Source: Leifsonia xyli
GTDB lineage: Bacteria; Actinomycetota; Actinomycetes; Actinomycetales; Microbacteriaceae
Assembly: GCA_003243275.1 (NCBI GenBank)
Contig: QFQR01000002.1
Coordinates: 310,001 to 374,000 of the forward strand
Length of the DNA: 64,000 nt
Direction of reading: 5' to 3'
Each line of letters opens with the position of its first letter. Position 1 is the stretch's first letter. Made by a program: the position numbers and the translations under genes. Positions 38,156 to 45,557 of this stretch are shown piece after piece. Under the pieces are notes generated by a model. It searched no databases and was not told the origin of the DNA. It worked only from the letters and a program-made list of their open reading frames with translations.

Positions 38156-38216
38156 CCCCGGATGCCGTGGTCGCCCTCCGCGAACACGCCCCGGTCGGCT
38201 TGCACTCCCCACGGTC

Positions 38217-38260
38217 GAGTGCCAGACTGATCTCTGGCACTCGTCATCTGTGAGTGCCAA
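38217..38260 (+). promoter_or_regulatory. CIRCE element with extra half-site upstream of groEL
   Basis: TGGCACTC-N9-GAGTGCCA (38235-38259) is a CIRCE inverted repeat, the binding site of the repressor HrcA. A third half-site GAGTGCCAG at 38217-38225 forms a second inverted repeat with the same central half (8-nt spacer), so two HrcA sites overlap. TTGCACTC near 38199 is a possible -35. Confidence 0.88.
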
Positions 38261-38299
38261 TTCACTGTGGATCCCGTCCGGAAGGCACGACACTCACCC

Positions 38300-39922
38300 A
38301 TGGCTAAGATCATCGCTTTCGACGAGGAGGCCCGTCGCGGCCTCGAGCGCGGCCTCAACACCCTGGCCGACGCCGTCAAGGTCACCCTCGGACCCCGCGG
38401 CCGCAACGTCGTGCTGGAGAAGAAGTGGGGCGCCCCCACCATCACCAACGACGGCGTGTCCATCGCCAAGGAGATCGAGCTCGACGACCCGTTCGAGAAG
38501 ATCGGCGCGGAGCTCGTCAAGGAGGTCGCCAAGAAGACCGACGACGTCGCGGGTGACGGCACCACGACCTCCGTCGTGCTCGCCCAGGCGCTCGTGCGCG
38601 AGGGCCTGCGCAACGTCGCGGCCGGCGCCGACCCCATCAGCCTCAAGCGCGGCATCCAGAAGGCCGTCGAGGCCGTCGAGGCCGAGCTGCGCGCCAACGC
38701 CAAGGAGGTCGAGACGAAGGAGGAGTACGCGGCAACCGCATCCATCTCCGCGGCCGACCCCGAGATCGGCGCGCTCATCGCCGAGGCCATCGACAAGGTC
38801 GGCAAGGAGGGCGTCGTCACCGTCGAGGAGTCGAACACCTTCGGTACGACCCTCGAGCTCACCGAGGGCATGCGCTTCGACAAGGGCTACCTGTCGGCCT
38901 ACTTCGTGACCGACCCGGAGCGCCAGGAGGCGGTCTTCGAAGACCCGTACATCCTGATCGTCAACGGCAAGATCTCCAACATCAAGGACCTGCTGCCGAT
39001 CGTCGACAAGGTCATCCAGGCGGGCAAGCAGCTGCTCATCATCGCCGAGGATGTCGACGGCGAGGCCCTCGCGACGCTCGTCGTGAACAAGATCCGCGGC
39101 ATCTTCAAGTCGGTCGCCGTCAAGGCTCCCGGCTTCGGCGACCGTCGCAAGGCCCAGCTGCAGGACATCGCGATCCTCACGGGCGGCCAGGTCATCTCGG
39201 AGGAGGTCGGTCTCAAGCTCGAGAACGCCACCCTCGACCTGCTCGGCCAGGCGCGCAAGGTGATCGTCACCAAGGACGAGACCACGATCGTCGAGGGTGC
39301 CGGCTCGGCCGACGCCATCGCGGGCCGCGTCAAGCAGCTGCGTGCGGAGATCGACAACACCGACTCCGACTACGACCGTGAGAAGCTCCAGGAGCGTCTC
39401 GCCAAGCTCGCGGGCGGCGTCGCCGTCATCAAGGCGGGTGCGGCCACCGAGGTCGAGCTCAAGGAGCGCAAGCACCGCATCGAGGACGCCATCCGCAACG
39501 CGAAGGCGGCCGGCGAGGAGGGCATCGTCTCCGGCGGTGGCGTCGCCCTCATCCAGGCGGGCAAGACGGCGTTCGAGAAGCTCGAGCTGACCGGCGACGA
39601 GGCCACCGGTGCCAACATCGTCAAGGTCGCGATCGACGCGCCGCTCAAGCAGATCGCCCTCAACGCGGGCCTCGAGCCCGGTGTCGTGGTCGACAAGGTG
39701 CGCAACCTCCCGGTGGGTCAGGGCCTCAACGCCGCGACCGGCGAGTACGTCGACATGCTGGCCTCCGGCATCAGCGACCCGGTGAAGGTGACCCGTTCGG
39801 CGCTGCTCAACGCGGCCTCGATCGCGGGCCTCTTCCTCACCACCGAGGCCGTCGTCGCCGACAAGCCCGAGAAGGCCGCGGCCCCCGCGGGCGGCGACAT
39901 GGGCGGTGGCATGGACTTCTGA
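38300..39922 (+). CDS. groEL: chaperonin GroEL (Hsp60)
   Basis: 540 aa, ATP-driven folding chamber subunit. Conserved segments VTLGPRGRNVVLEK, DVAGDGTTTSVVLAQ (ATP binding), GYLSAYFVTDPE and the C-terminal GGDMGGGMDF tail. No groES is adjacent, so this is the second, stand-alone actinobacterial GroEL copy. Controlled by the overlapping CIRCE sites upstream and ended by a strong hairpin downstream. Confidence 0.97.
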   Translation: MAKIIAFDEEARRGLERGLNTLADAVKVTLGPRGRNVVLEKKWGAPTITNDGVSIAKEIELDDPFEKIGAELVKEVAKKTDDVAGDGTTTSVVLAQALVREGLRNVAAGADPISLKRGIQKAVEAVEAELRANAKEVETKEEYAATASISAADPEIGALIAEAIDKVGKEGVVTVEESNTFGTTLELTEGMRFDKGYLSAYFVTDPERQEAVFEDPYILIVNGKISNIKDLLPIVDKVIQAGKQLLIIAEDVDGEALATLVVNKIRGIFKSVAVKAPGFGDRRKAQLQDIAILTGGQVISEEVGLKLENATLDLLGQARKVIVTKDETTIVEGAGSADAIAGRVKQLRAEIDNTDSDYDREKLQERLAKLAGGVAVIKAGAATEVELKERKHRIEDAIRNAKAAGEEGIVSGGGVALIQAGKTAFEKLELTGDEATGANIVKVAIDAPLKQIALNAGLEPGVVVDKVRNLPVGQGLNAATGEYVDMLASGISDPVKVTRSALLNAASIAGLFLTTEAVVADKPEKAAAPAGGDMGGGMDF

Positions 39923-39991
39923 CCCGAAGGGTCAGGGTCGAGGAGGCTGCGCGCCGCGTCTCGCGGCCTCCTCCTCAGCACCACAACGACC

Positions 39992-40022
39992 AGCGGGCGG
40001 CTCCCACAAGGAGCCGCCCGCT
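39992..40022 (+). terminator. hairpin terminator of groEL
   Basis: A perfect 13-bp stem (AGCGGGCGGCTCC with its complement) encloses a CACAA loop, 70 nt after the groEL stop. It is followed by TCGTCGTG rather than a long U run. Confidence 0.8.
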
Positions 40023-40067
40023 TCGTCGTGGGTGGGGGATTTCGGTACGGCCGCTGCGCGGCCCCAC

Positions 40068-40358
40068 TCAGCGCAGGAAGATGCGCGTGTTCTGCGCCTC
40101 GATCTCGGCGTACTGTTGGCCGGCCTGCGCCAGGGCGCTGCCGATCGCGGTGAGGGATTCCTCGACGCGCTGCTGCGTGATCCGCCATTCCTCGACGACG
40201 GAACGGAACGCGGCGGCCGCGCCACCCGTCCACGAGGATTGCAGCTGCTCGAGCTGGGAGTGGAGGGCGCCGACCTCACCCTGGATGCGTCCGACGGTCT
40301 GTCGGGCGGCCGCCGCATGCGCGAGGACGGCTTCGCTGTCTACCTGGAAGGTGCTCAT
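40068..40358 (-). CDS. WXG100-family (ESX) secreted protein
   Basis: 96 aa, two helices joined by a turn with the WxG motif (QSSWTGGAAAAF, about residues 41-52). A C-terminal YxxxE (YAEIE) matches the type VII secretion signal. No partner WXG100 gene or EccC ATPase is nearby, so it may be a homodimer exported by machinery elsewhere. TAACGT lies 6 nt before the ATG (leaderless). It precedes the end of a sensor-kinase gene on the same strand. Confidence 0.9.
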   Translation of the reverse strand: MSTFQVDSEAVLAHAAAARQTVGRIQGEVGALHSQLEQLQSSWTGGAAAAFRSVVEEWRITQQRVEESLTAIGSALAQAGQQYAEIEAQNTRIFLR

Positions 40359-40367
40359 GCCGCCACG

Positions 40368-42077
40368 TTAGGGACGCGGCGGGACCGCCGGATCCGCGGG
40401 AGCGCCATCCGTGGACTCCGCGGCCTCGTCGGGCCTGGGGAGGAGCGGAATGCTGACGCGGAACGTCGCCCCGCCGCCCGGAGTCTCGAGCACCTCGACG
40501 TGGCCGTCGTGCTTCGCGACGATGCCCGCCACGATCGCCAGTCCGAGACCTGAACCGCCCGTCTCGCGTGTGCGCGAGGTGTCGGCGCGCCAGAAGCGCT
40601 GGAAGATCTTCTCCCGCAACTGCGGCGGGATGCCCTCGCCGTGATCGATGATCGAGATCACGCCGAAACCGCCCGCGTGATCCACACCGACCTCGAGCTC
40701 GATCGGGCTGTCGTCGGGGGTGAAACGCATCGCGTTGCCCATGAGGTTCGTGATCACCTGACGCAGCTTGTTCTCGTCGCCCAGCACGATCGGGCCGACC
40801 TCGGGCAGCGGGACCGTCGTCGAGGACTCGCCCGCGGTGATCTCGACCGCGGCCGGCCGCCTCCGCCGCAGCCGCGCGAGGGCGGAGCCCGCGAAGGCGA
40901 TCGGGCCGGTGATCGTGGTCGACGGGGGAGTCGTCGCGGTCGGCTCCGCCACGGGAGCACCTGCGGCTCCCGTGCCGTCACCCGGCGCGGGCTCGTCGAG
41001 CTCGATCGGCACCGGGACCGCGACCGTGATGCGGCGCAGCGGCGCCGAGGCGGAGGCGTCGAGTGCCGCATCCTGCGCGATGGGAAGCAGGTCGACGCTC
41101 TGGTACGCCACCTTCCGCGGCTCGTCGAGTCGGGCCAGTTCGAGCAGATCCTCCACGAGGCCGCCCATCCGGATCGCCTCGCGTTCGATCCGGTCCATCG
41201 CCTGGGCGACATCCTCCGGGTTCTGCAGCGCGCCCATCCGGTACAGCTCGGCGTAGCCGCGCAGCGACACGAGCGGGGTGCGCAGCTCGTGGCTCGCGTC
41301 GCCGACGAAGCGGCGCATCTGCTCGACCGTCCGCTGGCGGTCGGCGAGAGCCAGGTCGATGCGCGCGAGCATCGCGTTGAGGGAGCGGTTGAGCCGGCCC
41401 ACCTCGGTGTTGGGGGTCGCCCCGCCGAGGCGCTGGCTGTAGTCGCCCGCGGCGAAGCGGGCCGCCGTGCGCTCGGCATCGCGGAGGGGGGTGAAGGTGC
41501 TCGTGACGAGCAGTTGCGTGACGGCGGCGCCGAGCAGCACCACCGCGATGGCGAACAGGAAGAAGATGAGCGCGTAGCGCGTGATGGTGGCGTCGATGTC
41601 GGTGACGTCCATGCCCGCGACGAGCGTCACGAAGCTCCCGTCGGCGGTGCTGAAGAGGCTCGTCATGACGCGCCATTGCGATGCACCGCGCGCGTCGGAG
41701 ATGTCGGTGATGCCGCCGTCGTGGAGGTAGCTCCACGGCAGCGTCATCTCCGACACGTCGGGCCGGGCGTAGCCTTGCGGCACGTTGCTGCAGAGCTCCT
41801 TGCCGTGCGCGTCGACGAGCGTCACCAGGTAGCCGTTCGGCTGGTAGCGCACGTTGCACGTGACGACCTGGCTGGCATCCATCCCCTGCACCTGCTGGAA
41901 CCATGCCGAGACCGTCGTGTTGCGCTGGTCGAACAGGTAGGTGCGCAGCACCGTCATGGTCCCCATGCCGGCGACCGCGAGCCCGAAGGTGAGCAGCAGC
42001 ACGGTCACACCGGTGATCTTGGTGCGCAGCGAGATGCCGTTCCACCACCGGTCGAACGTGGCGTGCAGCTTCGCCAT
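40368..42077 (-). CDS. sensor histidine kinase (TrcS/TcrY-like)
   Basis: 569 aa. Membrane helices at about 22-45 and 166-190 flank an extracytoplasmic sensor (46-165) with Cys74 and Cys96. HAMP region (~190-240), HisKA with His263 in GDASHELRTPLVSLRGYAE, and ATPase domain with NLMGNAMRFTPDD, DHGEGIP and GSGLGLAI. Unusually, ~70 residues rich in Pro/Thr/Ala plus an ARLRRRRPA patch (about 358-428) are inserted between the HisKA-linked segment and the N box. Lies 40 nt downstream of its response regulator. Confidence 0.92.
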   Translation of the reverse strand: MAKLHATFDRWWNGISLRTKITGVTVLLLTFGLAVAGMGTMTVLRTYLFDQRNTTVSAWFQQVQGMDASQVVTCNVRYQPNGYLVTLVDAHGKELCSNVPQGYARPDVSEMTLPWSYLHDGGITDISDARGASQWRVMTSLFSTADGSFVTLVAGMDVTDIDATITRYALIFFLFAIAVVLLGAAVTQLLVTSTFTPLRDAERTAARFAAGDYSQRLGGATPNTEVGRLNRSLNAMLARIDLALADRQRTVEQMRRFVGDASHELRTPLVSLRGYAELYRMGALQNPEDVAQAMDRIEREAIRMGGLVEDLLELARLDEPRKVAYQSVDLLPIAQDAALDASASAPLRRITVAVPVPIELDEPAPGDGTGAAGAPVAEPTATTPPSTTITGPIAFAGSALARLRRRRPAAVEITAGESSTTVPLPEVGPIVLGDENKLRQVITNLMGNAMRFTPDDSPIELEVGVDHAGGFGVISIIDHGEGIPPQLREKIFQRFWRADTSRTRETGGSGLGLAIVAGIVAKHDGHVEVLETPGGGATFRVSIPLLPRPDEAAESTDGAPADPAVPPRP

Positions 42078-42117
42078 CAGGCGCCCCGCATCCGCGTGTC
42101 CGCCGCCGGGGCCGGCT

Positions 42118-42810
42118 TCACGCCTTCGCGGTCTTGAGCATGTAGCCGAAACCGCGCTTGGTCTGGATCATCGGCTCGACCGAGTGCTGGTCGATCTTGC
42201 GGCGCAGGTAGGAGATGTAGCTCTCGACGATGCCGGCGTCGCCGTTGAAGTCGTACTCCCACACGTGGTCGAGGATCTGCGCCTTCGAGAGCACCCGGTT
42301 GGGGTTGAGCATGAGGTAGCGCAGCAGCTTGAACTCGGTGGGGGAGAGCTCGACCGGGATGTCGCCGACGGTCACCTCGTGGGTGTCCTGGTCCATGGTG
42401 AGCTCGCCGGCGCGGATGATCGCATCCTCTTCGTCTTGCATCGTGCGACGGAGGATCGCCTTGATGCGCGCGACGATCTCGTCGAGCGAGAAGGGCTTGG
42501 TGACGTAGTCGTCGCCGCCGACGGTGAGGCCGGTGATCTTGTCTTCCGTGTCGTCTTTCGCGGTGAGGAAGAGGATGGGCGCCGTGTAGCCCGAGGCGCG
42601 CAGCCGCTTGGTGACGCCGAAGCCGTTCATGTCGGGCAGCATGACGTCGAGGATGATGAGGTCGGGCTCCTCGTCGAGGACCGCGGAGATCGCCTGGGCG
42701 CCGTTGCTGACCGCGCGCACGGCGAAGCCGGCGAAGCGGAGGCTGGTGGTCAGGAGGTCGCGGATGTTGGGCTCGTCATCGACGATCAGGATCTTGGGTC
42801 CGTCGCTCAT
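42118..42810 (-). CDS. OmpR-family response regulator (TrcR/MprA-like)
   Basis: 230 aa. The receiver has VDDEPN, Asp55 in ILDVMLPDMNGFG and Lys105 in DYVTKPFSLDE. The winged-helix output has SPTEFKLLRYLMLNPNRVLSKAQILDHVW and GIVESYISYLRRKID, as in TrcR. Paired with the kinase 40 nt downstream. A TACACT hexamer sits 6 nt before the ATG, so it is leaderless. The upstream region carries a long hairpin shared with folP2. Confidence 0.93.
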   Translation of the reverse strand: MSDGPKILIVDDEPNIRDLLTTSLRFAGFAVRAVSNGAQAISAVLDEEPDLIILDVMLPDMNGFGVTKRLRASGYTAPILFLTAKDDTEDKITGLTVGGDDYVTKPFSLDEIVARIKAILRRTMQDEEDAIIRAGELTMDQDTHEVTVGDIPVELSPTEFKLLRYLMLNPNRVLSKAQILDHVWEYDFNGDAGIVESYISYLRRKIDQHSVEPMIQTKRGFGYMLKTAKA

Positions 42811-42854
42811 GCCGCCAGTGTATCCTGCATGTTCCCTGAATGCTAGCTGATTGT

Positions 42855-42915
42855 GGAGATTCGTGCGAACTGGTCGCCATCCGCGGGCTTTGGCGACCAT
42901 TTCGCACGAATCTCC
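42855..42915. repeat. 25-bp-armed hairpin between the response regulator gene and folP2
   Basis: Arms 42855-42879 and 42891-42915 are complementary at 24 of 25 positions (starting GGAGATTCGTGCGAA), with an 11-nt loop TCCGCGGGCTT. It lies within the divergent promoter region, with no U tract. Confidence 0.88.
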
Positions 42916-42939
42916 GGCGCGCGGCCTAGCATCGAGCGC

Positions 42940-43914
42940 GTGACCTCGTCCTCGGTGCCCGTCTCGGCGGCGGCCGTCTCCGCGGCGCCTGTCTCCGCGG
43001 CGGCCGTGCCCTCGGCGGTCGTGCCTGCGGCTTCCTCGGCGGCAGACGCATCCTCGTCCGTGCGGCGGATCGGCGCGCGCGAGTTCGACTTCTCGCGCCG
43101 GGTCGCCGTGATGGCGATCGTCAACCGCACCCCCGACTCCTTCCACGACAGGGGCGCCACCTTCGCGCTCGACGCGGCGAGGGATGCGGCGCTCGCCGCC
43201 GTCGCGGACGGCGCCGACTGGGTCGACGTCGGCGGGGTGCCCTTCGGGCGCGGTCCCGTCGTCGAACTCGCGGAAGAGCTCGAGCGGATCGTGCCCCTCG
43301 TCGAGGCGATCCGTGCGGTGAGCGACGTGGTGATCTCCGTCGACACCTTCGCGGCGGCCGTGGCGACGGCATCCCTCGCCGCCGGGGCCGACGTCGTCAA
43401 CGACACCTCGGGGCTGTGGGATCCCGAGATGGCACCCGCGGTCGCGGCAGGCGGCGGCCATCTTGTGCTGACGCACTCGCTCACGCCGCCTCGCACGCCG
43501 CATCCGAGCCCCCGCTACGACGACGTCGTGGAGGCGGTTCGCGCCCACCTGGCCGCTCGGATCGAGACGGCGCTCGCGGCCGGTGTGCCGTTCGAGCACC
43601 TGATCGTCGACCCCGGGCACGACCTCAACAAGAACACGCTGCACTCGCTCGAGCTCACCCGGCGTCTCGGCGAGATCGCCGCGCTCGGCCCGCCCGTGCT
43701 CGTGGCGCTGTCGAACAAGGACTTCATCGGCGAGACCCTCGACCGCACCCAGTACGAGCGGCTCGAGGGTTCGCTCGCGGCGGCCGTCGTCTCGATCCTG
43801 AACGGCGCCCGCATCGTGCGCGTGCACGACGTGCGGGCGAGCGTGGCCGCCGTGCGGATGACGGAGGCGATCCTCGGATGGCGGGAGCCGGCGTGGCTGA
43901 AGCACAACATGTGA
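42940..43914 (+). CDS. folP2: FolP2-like dihydropteroate synthase paralogue
   Basis: 324 aa TIM barrel of the pterin-binding family. VMAIVNRTPDSFHDRGATF, SVDTFAAAV and NDTSGLWDPEMA are conserved, but the usual DIGGESTRPG loop is VDVGGVPFGRGP. This matches mycobacterial FolP2, which is regarded as lacking normal dihydropteroate synthase activity. The first ~40 residues are an Ala/Val/Ser repeat (VSAAAVSAAPVSAAAV), low complexity. TAGCAT lies 7 nt before the GTG. Overlaps the RibD-C gene by GTGA. Confidence 0.85.
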   Translation: MTSSSVPVSAAAVSAAPVSAAAVPSAVVPAASSAADASSSVRRIGAREFDFSRRVAVMAIVNRTPDSFHDRGATFALDAARDAALAAVADGADWVDVGGVPFGRGPVVELAEELERIVPLVEAIRAVSDVVISVDTFAAAVATASLAAGADVVNDTSGLWDPEMAPAVAAGGGHLVLTHSLTPPRTPHPSPRYDDVVEAVRAHLAARIETALAAGVPFEHLIVDPGHDLNKNTLHSLELTRRLGEIAALGPPVLVALSNKDFIGETLDRTQYERLEGSLAAAVVSILNGARIVRVHDVRASVAAVRMTEAILGWREPAWLKHNM

Positions 43915-44645
43915 GCATCGACCGGGTGTGGCCCGAGCCCGCCGCCGACCTCGCCGACGAGCAGCTGACGGCCGCGTTGCGGGGCGCTGCGCCGGTGCTG
44001 CGGGTCAACTTCGTCTCCTCCGTCGACGGAGCCGCCACCCGCGACGGGCTCTCCGGCGGACTCGGCGAGGCGGCCGACCGACGCTACTTCGAGCTGCTGC
44101 GCCGGGTCGCGGATGTCGTGCTGGTCGGCGCAGGCACGGTGCGCGCCGAAGGCTACGGCCCGCTCCGGGTATCGGCCGCCTCGGCCGCCTGGCGCTCGGC
44201 GAACGGGCTGACCCCGCATCCGGTGTTCGCGATCGTGTCAGGTGCCCTCGACCTCGACCCGGACTCCCGCATCTTCACCGAGGCGCCCATCCGTCCCGTG
44301 GTGGTGACGACCGCGGGGCACGACACGCGCGCCTTCGCCGAGTGGGCCGAGGTGATCGAGGTGGGGGCGGGTGACCGGATCGACGCGGAGGCCGCCGTCG
44401 CGGCGCTGCGCGCCCGCGGGCTTGCGCGCATCCTGTGCGAGGGCGGGCCGACGCTGTTCGGCACGCTGCTGGCGGCGGATGTCGTCGACGAGCTGTGCAT
44501 CACGGTCGAGCCCAGCCTCGAGGCGGGGCAGGCACGCCGCATCGCGACGGGGTCGCTGCCGCAGCCGCGTGCGCTCGAACTCGCGCACGTGCTGCGCGCG
44601 GGCTCGACCCTGCTGCTGCGCTACACCCGCGCCTCCGCCGGCTGA
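43911..44645 (+). CDS. RibD C-terminal-type pyrimidine reductase
   Basis: 244 aa dihydrofolate-reductase-like fold of the RibD_C family: VLRVNFVSSVDGAATRDG, VADVVLVGAGTVRAEGYGPLR (NADPH loop) and ARILCEGGPTLFGTLLAADVVDELCITVEP. Family members reduce the 5-amino-uracil intermediate of riboflavin synthesis or related substrates. Translationally coupled to folP2 (GTGA overlap), a pairing that suggests a shared pteridine or flavin-related function. Confidence 0.88.
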   Translation: MSIDRVWPEPAADLADEQLTAALRGAAPVLRVNFVSSVDGAATRDGLSGGLGEAADRRYFELLRRVADVVLVGAGTVRAEGYGPLRVSAASAAWRSANGLTPHPVFAIVSGALDLDPDSRIFTEAPIRPVVVTTAGHDTRAFAEWAEVIEVGAGDRIDAEAAVAALRARGLARILCEGGPTLFGTLLAADVVDELCITVEPSLEAGQARRIATGSLPQPRALELAHVLRAGSTLLLRYTRASAG

Positions 44646-44669
44646 GGCGCGCCGGGTCGCGCTCCGTCG

Positions 44670-45125
44670 CTCCCGCTGGTCGAGTGGCCCCGGCGCCCCG
44701 GGTCGCGCTCCTCCATCGCGCGGGTCGAGCGGCCGCGGCGCCCCTTCCGTCCCGTTGGTTGAAGGGACGCGGCGCCCTTCCCTCGCGCGGGGCGGGTAGT
44801 CCGCGGTGTCCCCTTTCGTCCGTTGGGTGAGCGGCTGGCGTCGCACCCTTACCCGTTGGGTGAGTGGACGCGTCGTCCCCTCCCGTCGGTTGGCTGAGGG
44901 GAGGCCTCGCCCACTCCATCCGCTGGCTGAGCGACCCGCGTCGGCCCCTTTCCGTCTCGCTGGTCGAGCGGACGTGGTGCCCCTCTGTCTCGCTGGTCGA
45001 GCGGACGTTGTGCCCCTCCGTCGCGTTGGTCGAGCGGACGGGTTCCTCTCCATCTCGCTGGGCGAGTAGCCCGCGTCGCACCCCTTCCCGTTGGTTGAGT
45101 AGCCGCGAAGCGGCGTATCGAAACC
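44670..45125. repeat. degenerate ~33-bp tandem array, about 13 units
   Basis: The word GGTCGAG/GGTTGAG/GGCTGAG recurs near 44679, 44723, 44757, 44790, 44825, 44858, 44892, 44925, 44962, 44995, 45028, 45061 and 45093, mostly 33-35 nt apart. Units share GGTCGAGCGGACG...GTGCCCCTC. The last unit (45093-45125) is a complete GGTTGAGTAGCC...CGAAACC element. Confidence 0.85.
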
Positions 45126-45181
45126 AACCGCCCCGCGAGCTACGCACGTGTGGGTGTGCGTGTCTCCCGCCTCGGGGTAGC

Positions 45182-45237
45182 CGAGAGGGCGCAAATCGTG
45201 GTTCCCGCGTTCGGGAACCACGATTTGCGCCCTCTCG
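45182..45237. repeat. 25-bp perfect-armed hairpin
   Basis: Arms 45182-45206 and 45213-45237 are exact complements (starting CGAGAGGGCGCAAATC). One more G-C pair leaves a CGTT tetraloop. It sits between two oppositely oriented GGTTGAG/CTCGACC elements. Confidence 0.92.
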
Positions 45238-45271
45238 ACGCGTCTGCCGCGCGGGAACTCGCGCGGCGCGG

Positions 45272-45309
45272 GGTCTCGATACGCCCGCTGCGCGGGCTAC
45301 TCGACCAGC
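45272..45309. repeat. GGTCTCGATACGC...CTACTCGACC element, inverted relative to 45093-45125
   Basis: The element contains an internal CGCCCGCTGCGCGGGC hairpin. With the copy at 45093-45125 it forms the second inverted pair of this family in the window. Confidence 0.8.
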
Positions 45310-45311
45310 GG

Positions 45312-45535
45312 GAGGGGGCGCGGGCGCGTGAGCGGGTGGGGGTGCGGGCGCGTGAGCGGGTGGGGGTGCGGGCGCGTGAGCGGGAGGGGGTGCGAGAGCG
45401 GGTGCGGGCGCGTGAGCGGGAGGAGGTGCGGGAGGGGGTGCGGGAGCGGGAGCGGGCGCGGGAGGGGAGGGGAGGGGGCGGGGGAGCGGGCGGCGGAGGG
45501 GGCGCGGGAGCAGGCGGGGGTGCTGCGCGGGCGGC
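45312..45535. repeat. G/A-rich minisatellite, 24-bp then 12-bp period
   Basis: Three exact 24-nt units (GCGGGCGCGTGAGCGGGTGG plus GGGT) start near 45320, 45344 and 45368, followed by shorter GCGGGAGGGGGT-type units. The plus strand is almost free of isolated C and T and is rich in GGG runs. Confidence 0.85.
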
Positions 45536-45557
45536 GGGGCGGCCCGCGCAGCACCCG

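Larger units (their letters stand above)
44646..45557. other. repeat-only intergenic region of about 0.9 kb
   Basis: No credible gene on either strand; long open frames here come from repeats and composition. In order it contains a ~33-bp degenerate tandem array, an inverted element pair around a 25-bp hairpin, and a G/A-rich minisatellite. Confidence 0.8.

Noticed and set aside
44670..45125. CRISPR-like regular spacing of about 33 bp
   Set aside because: The whole unit is repetitive, there are no unique spacers, and no cas genes are nearby.
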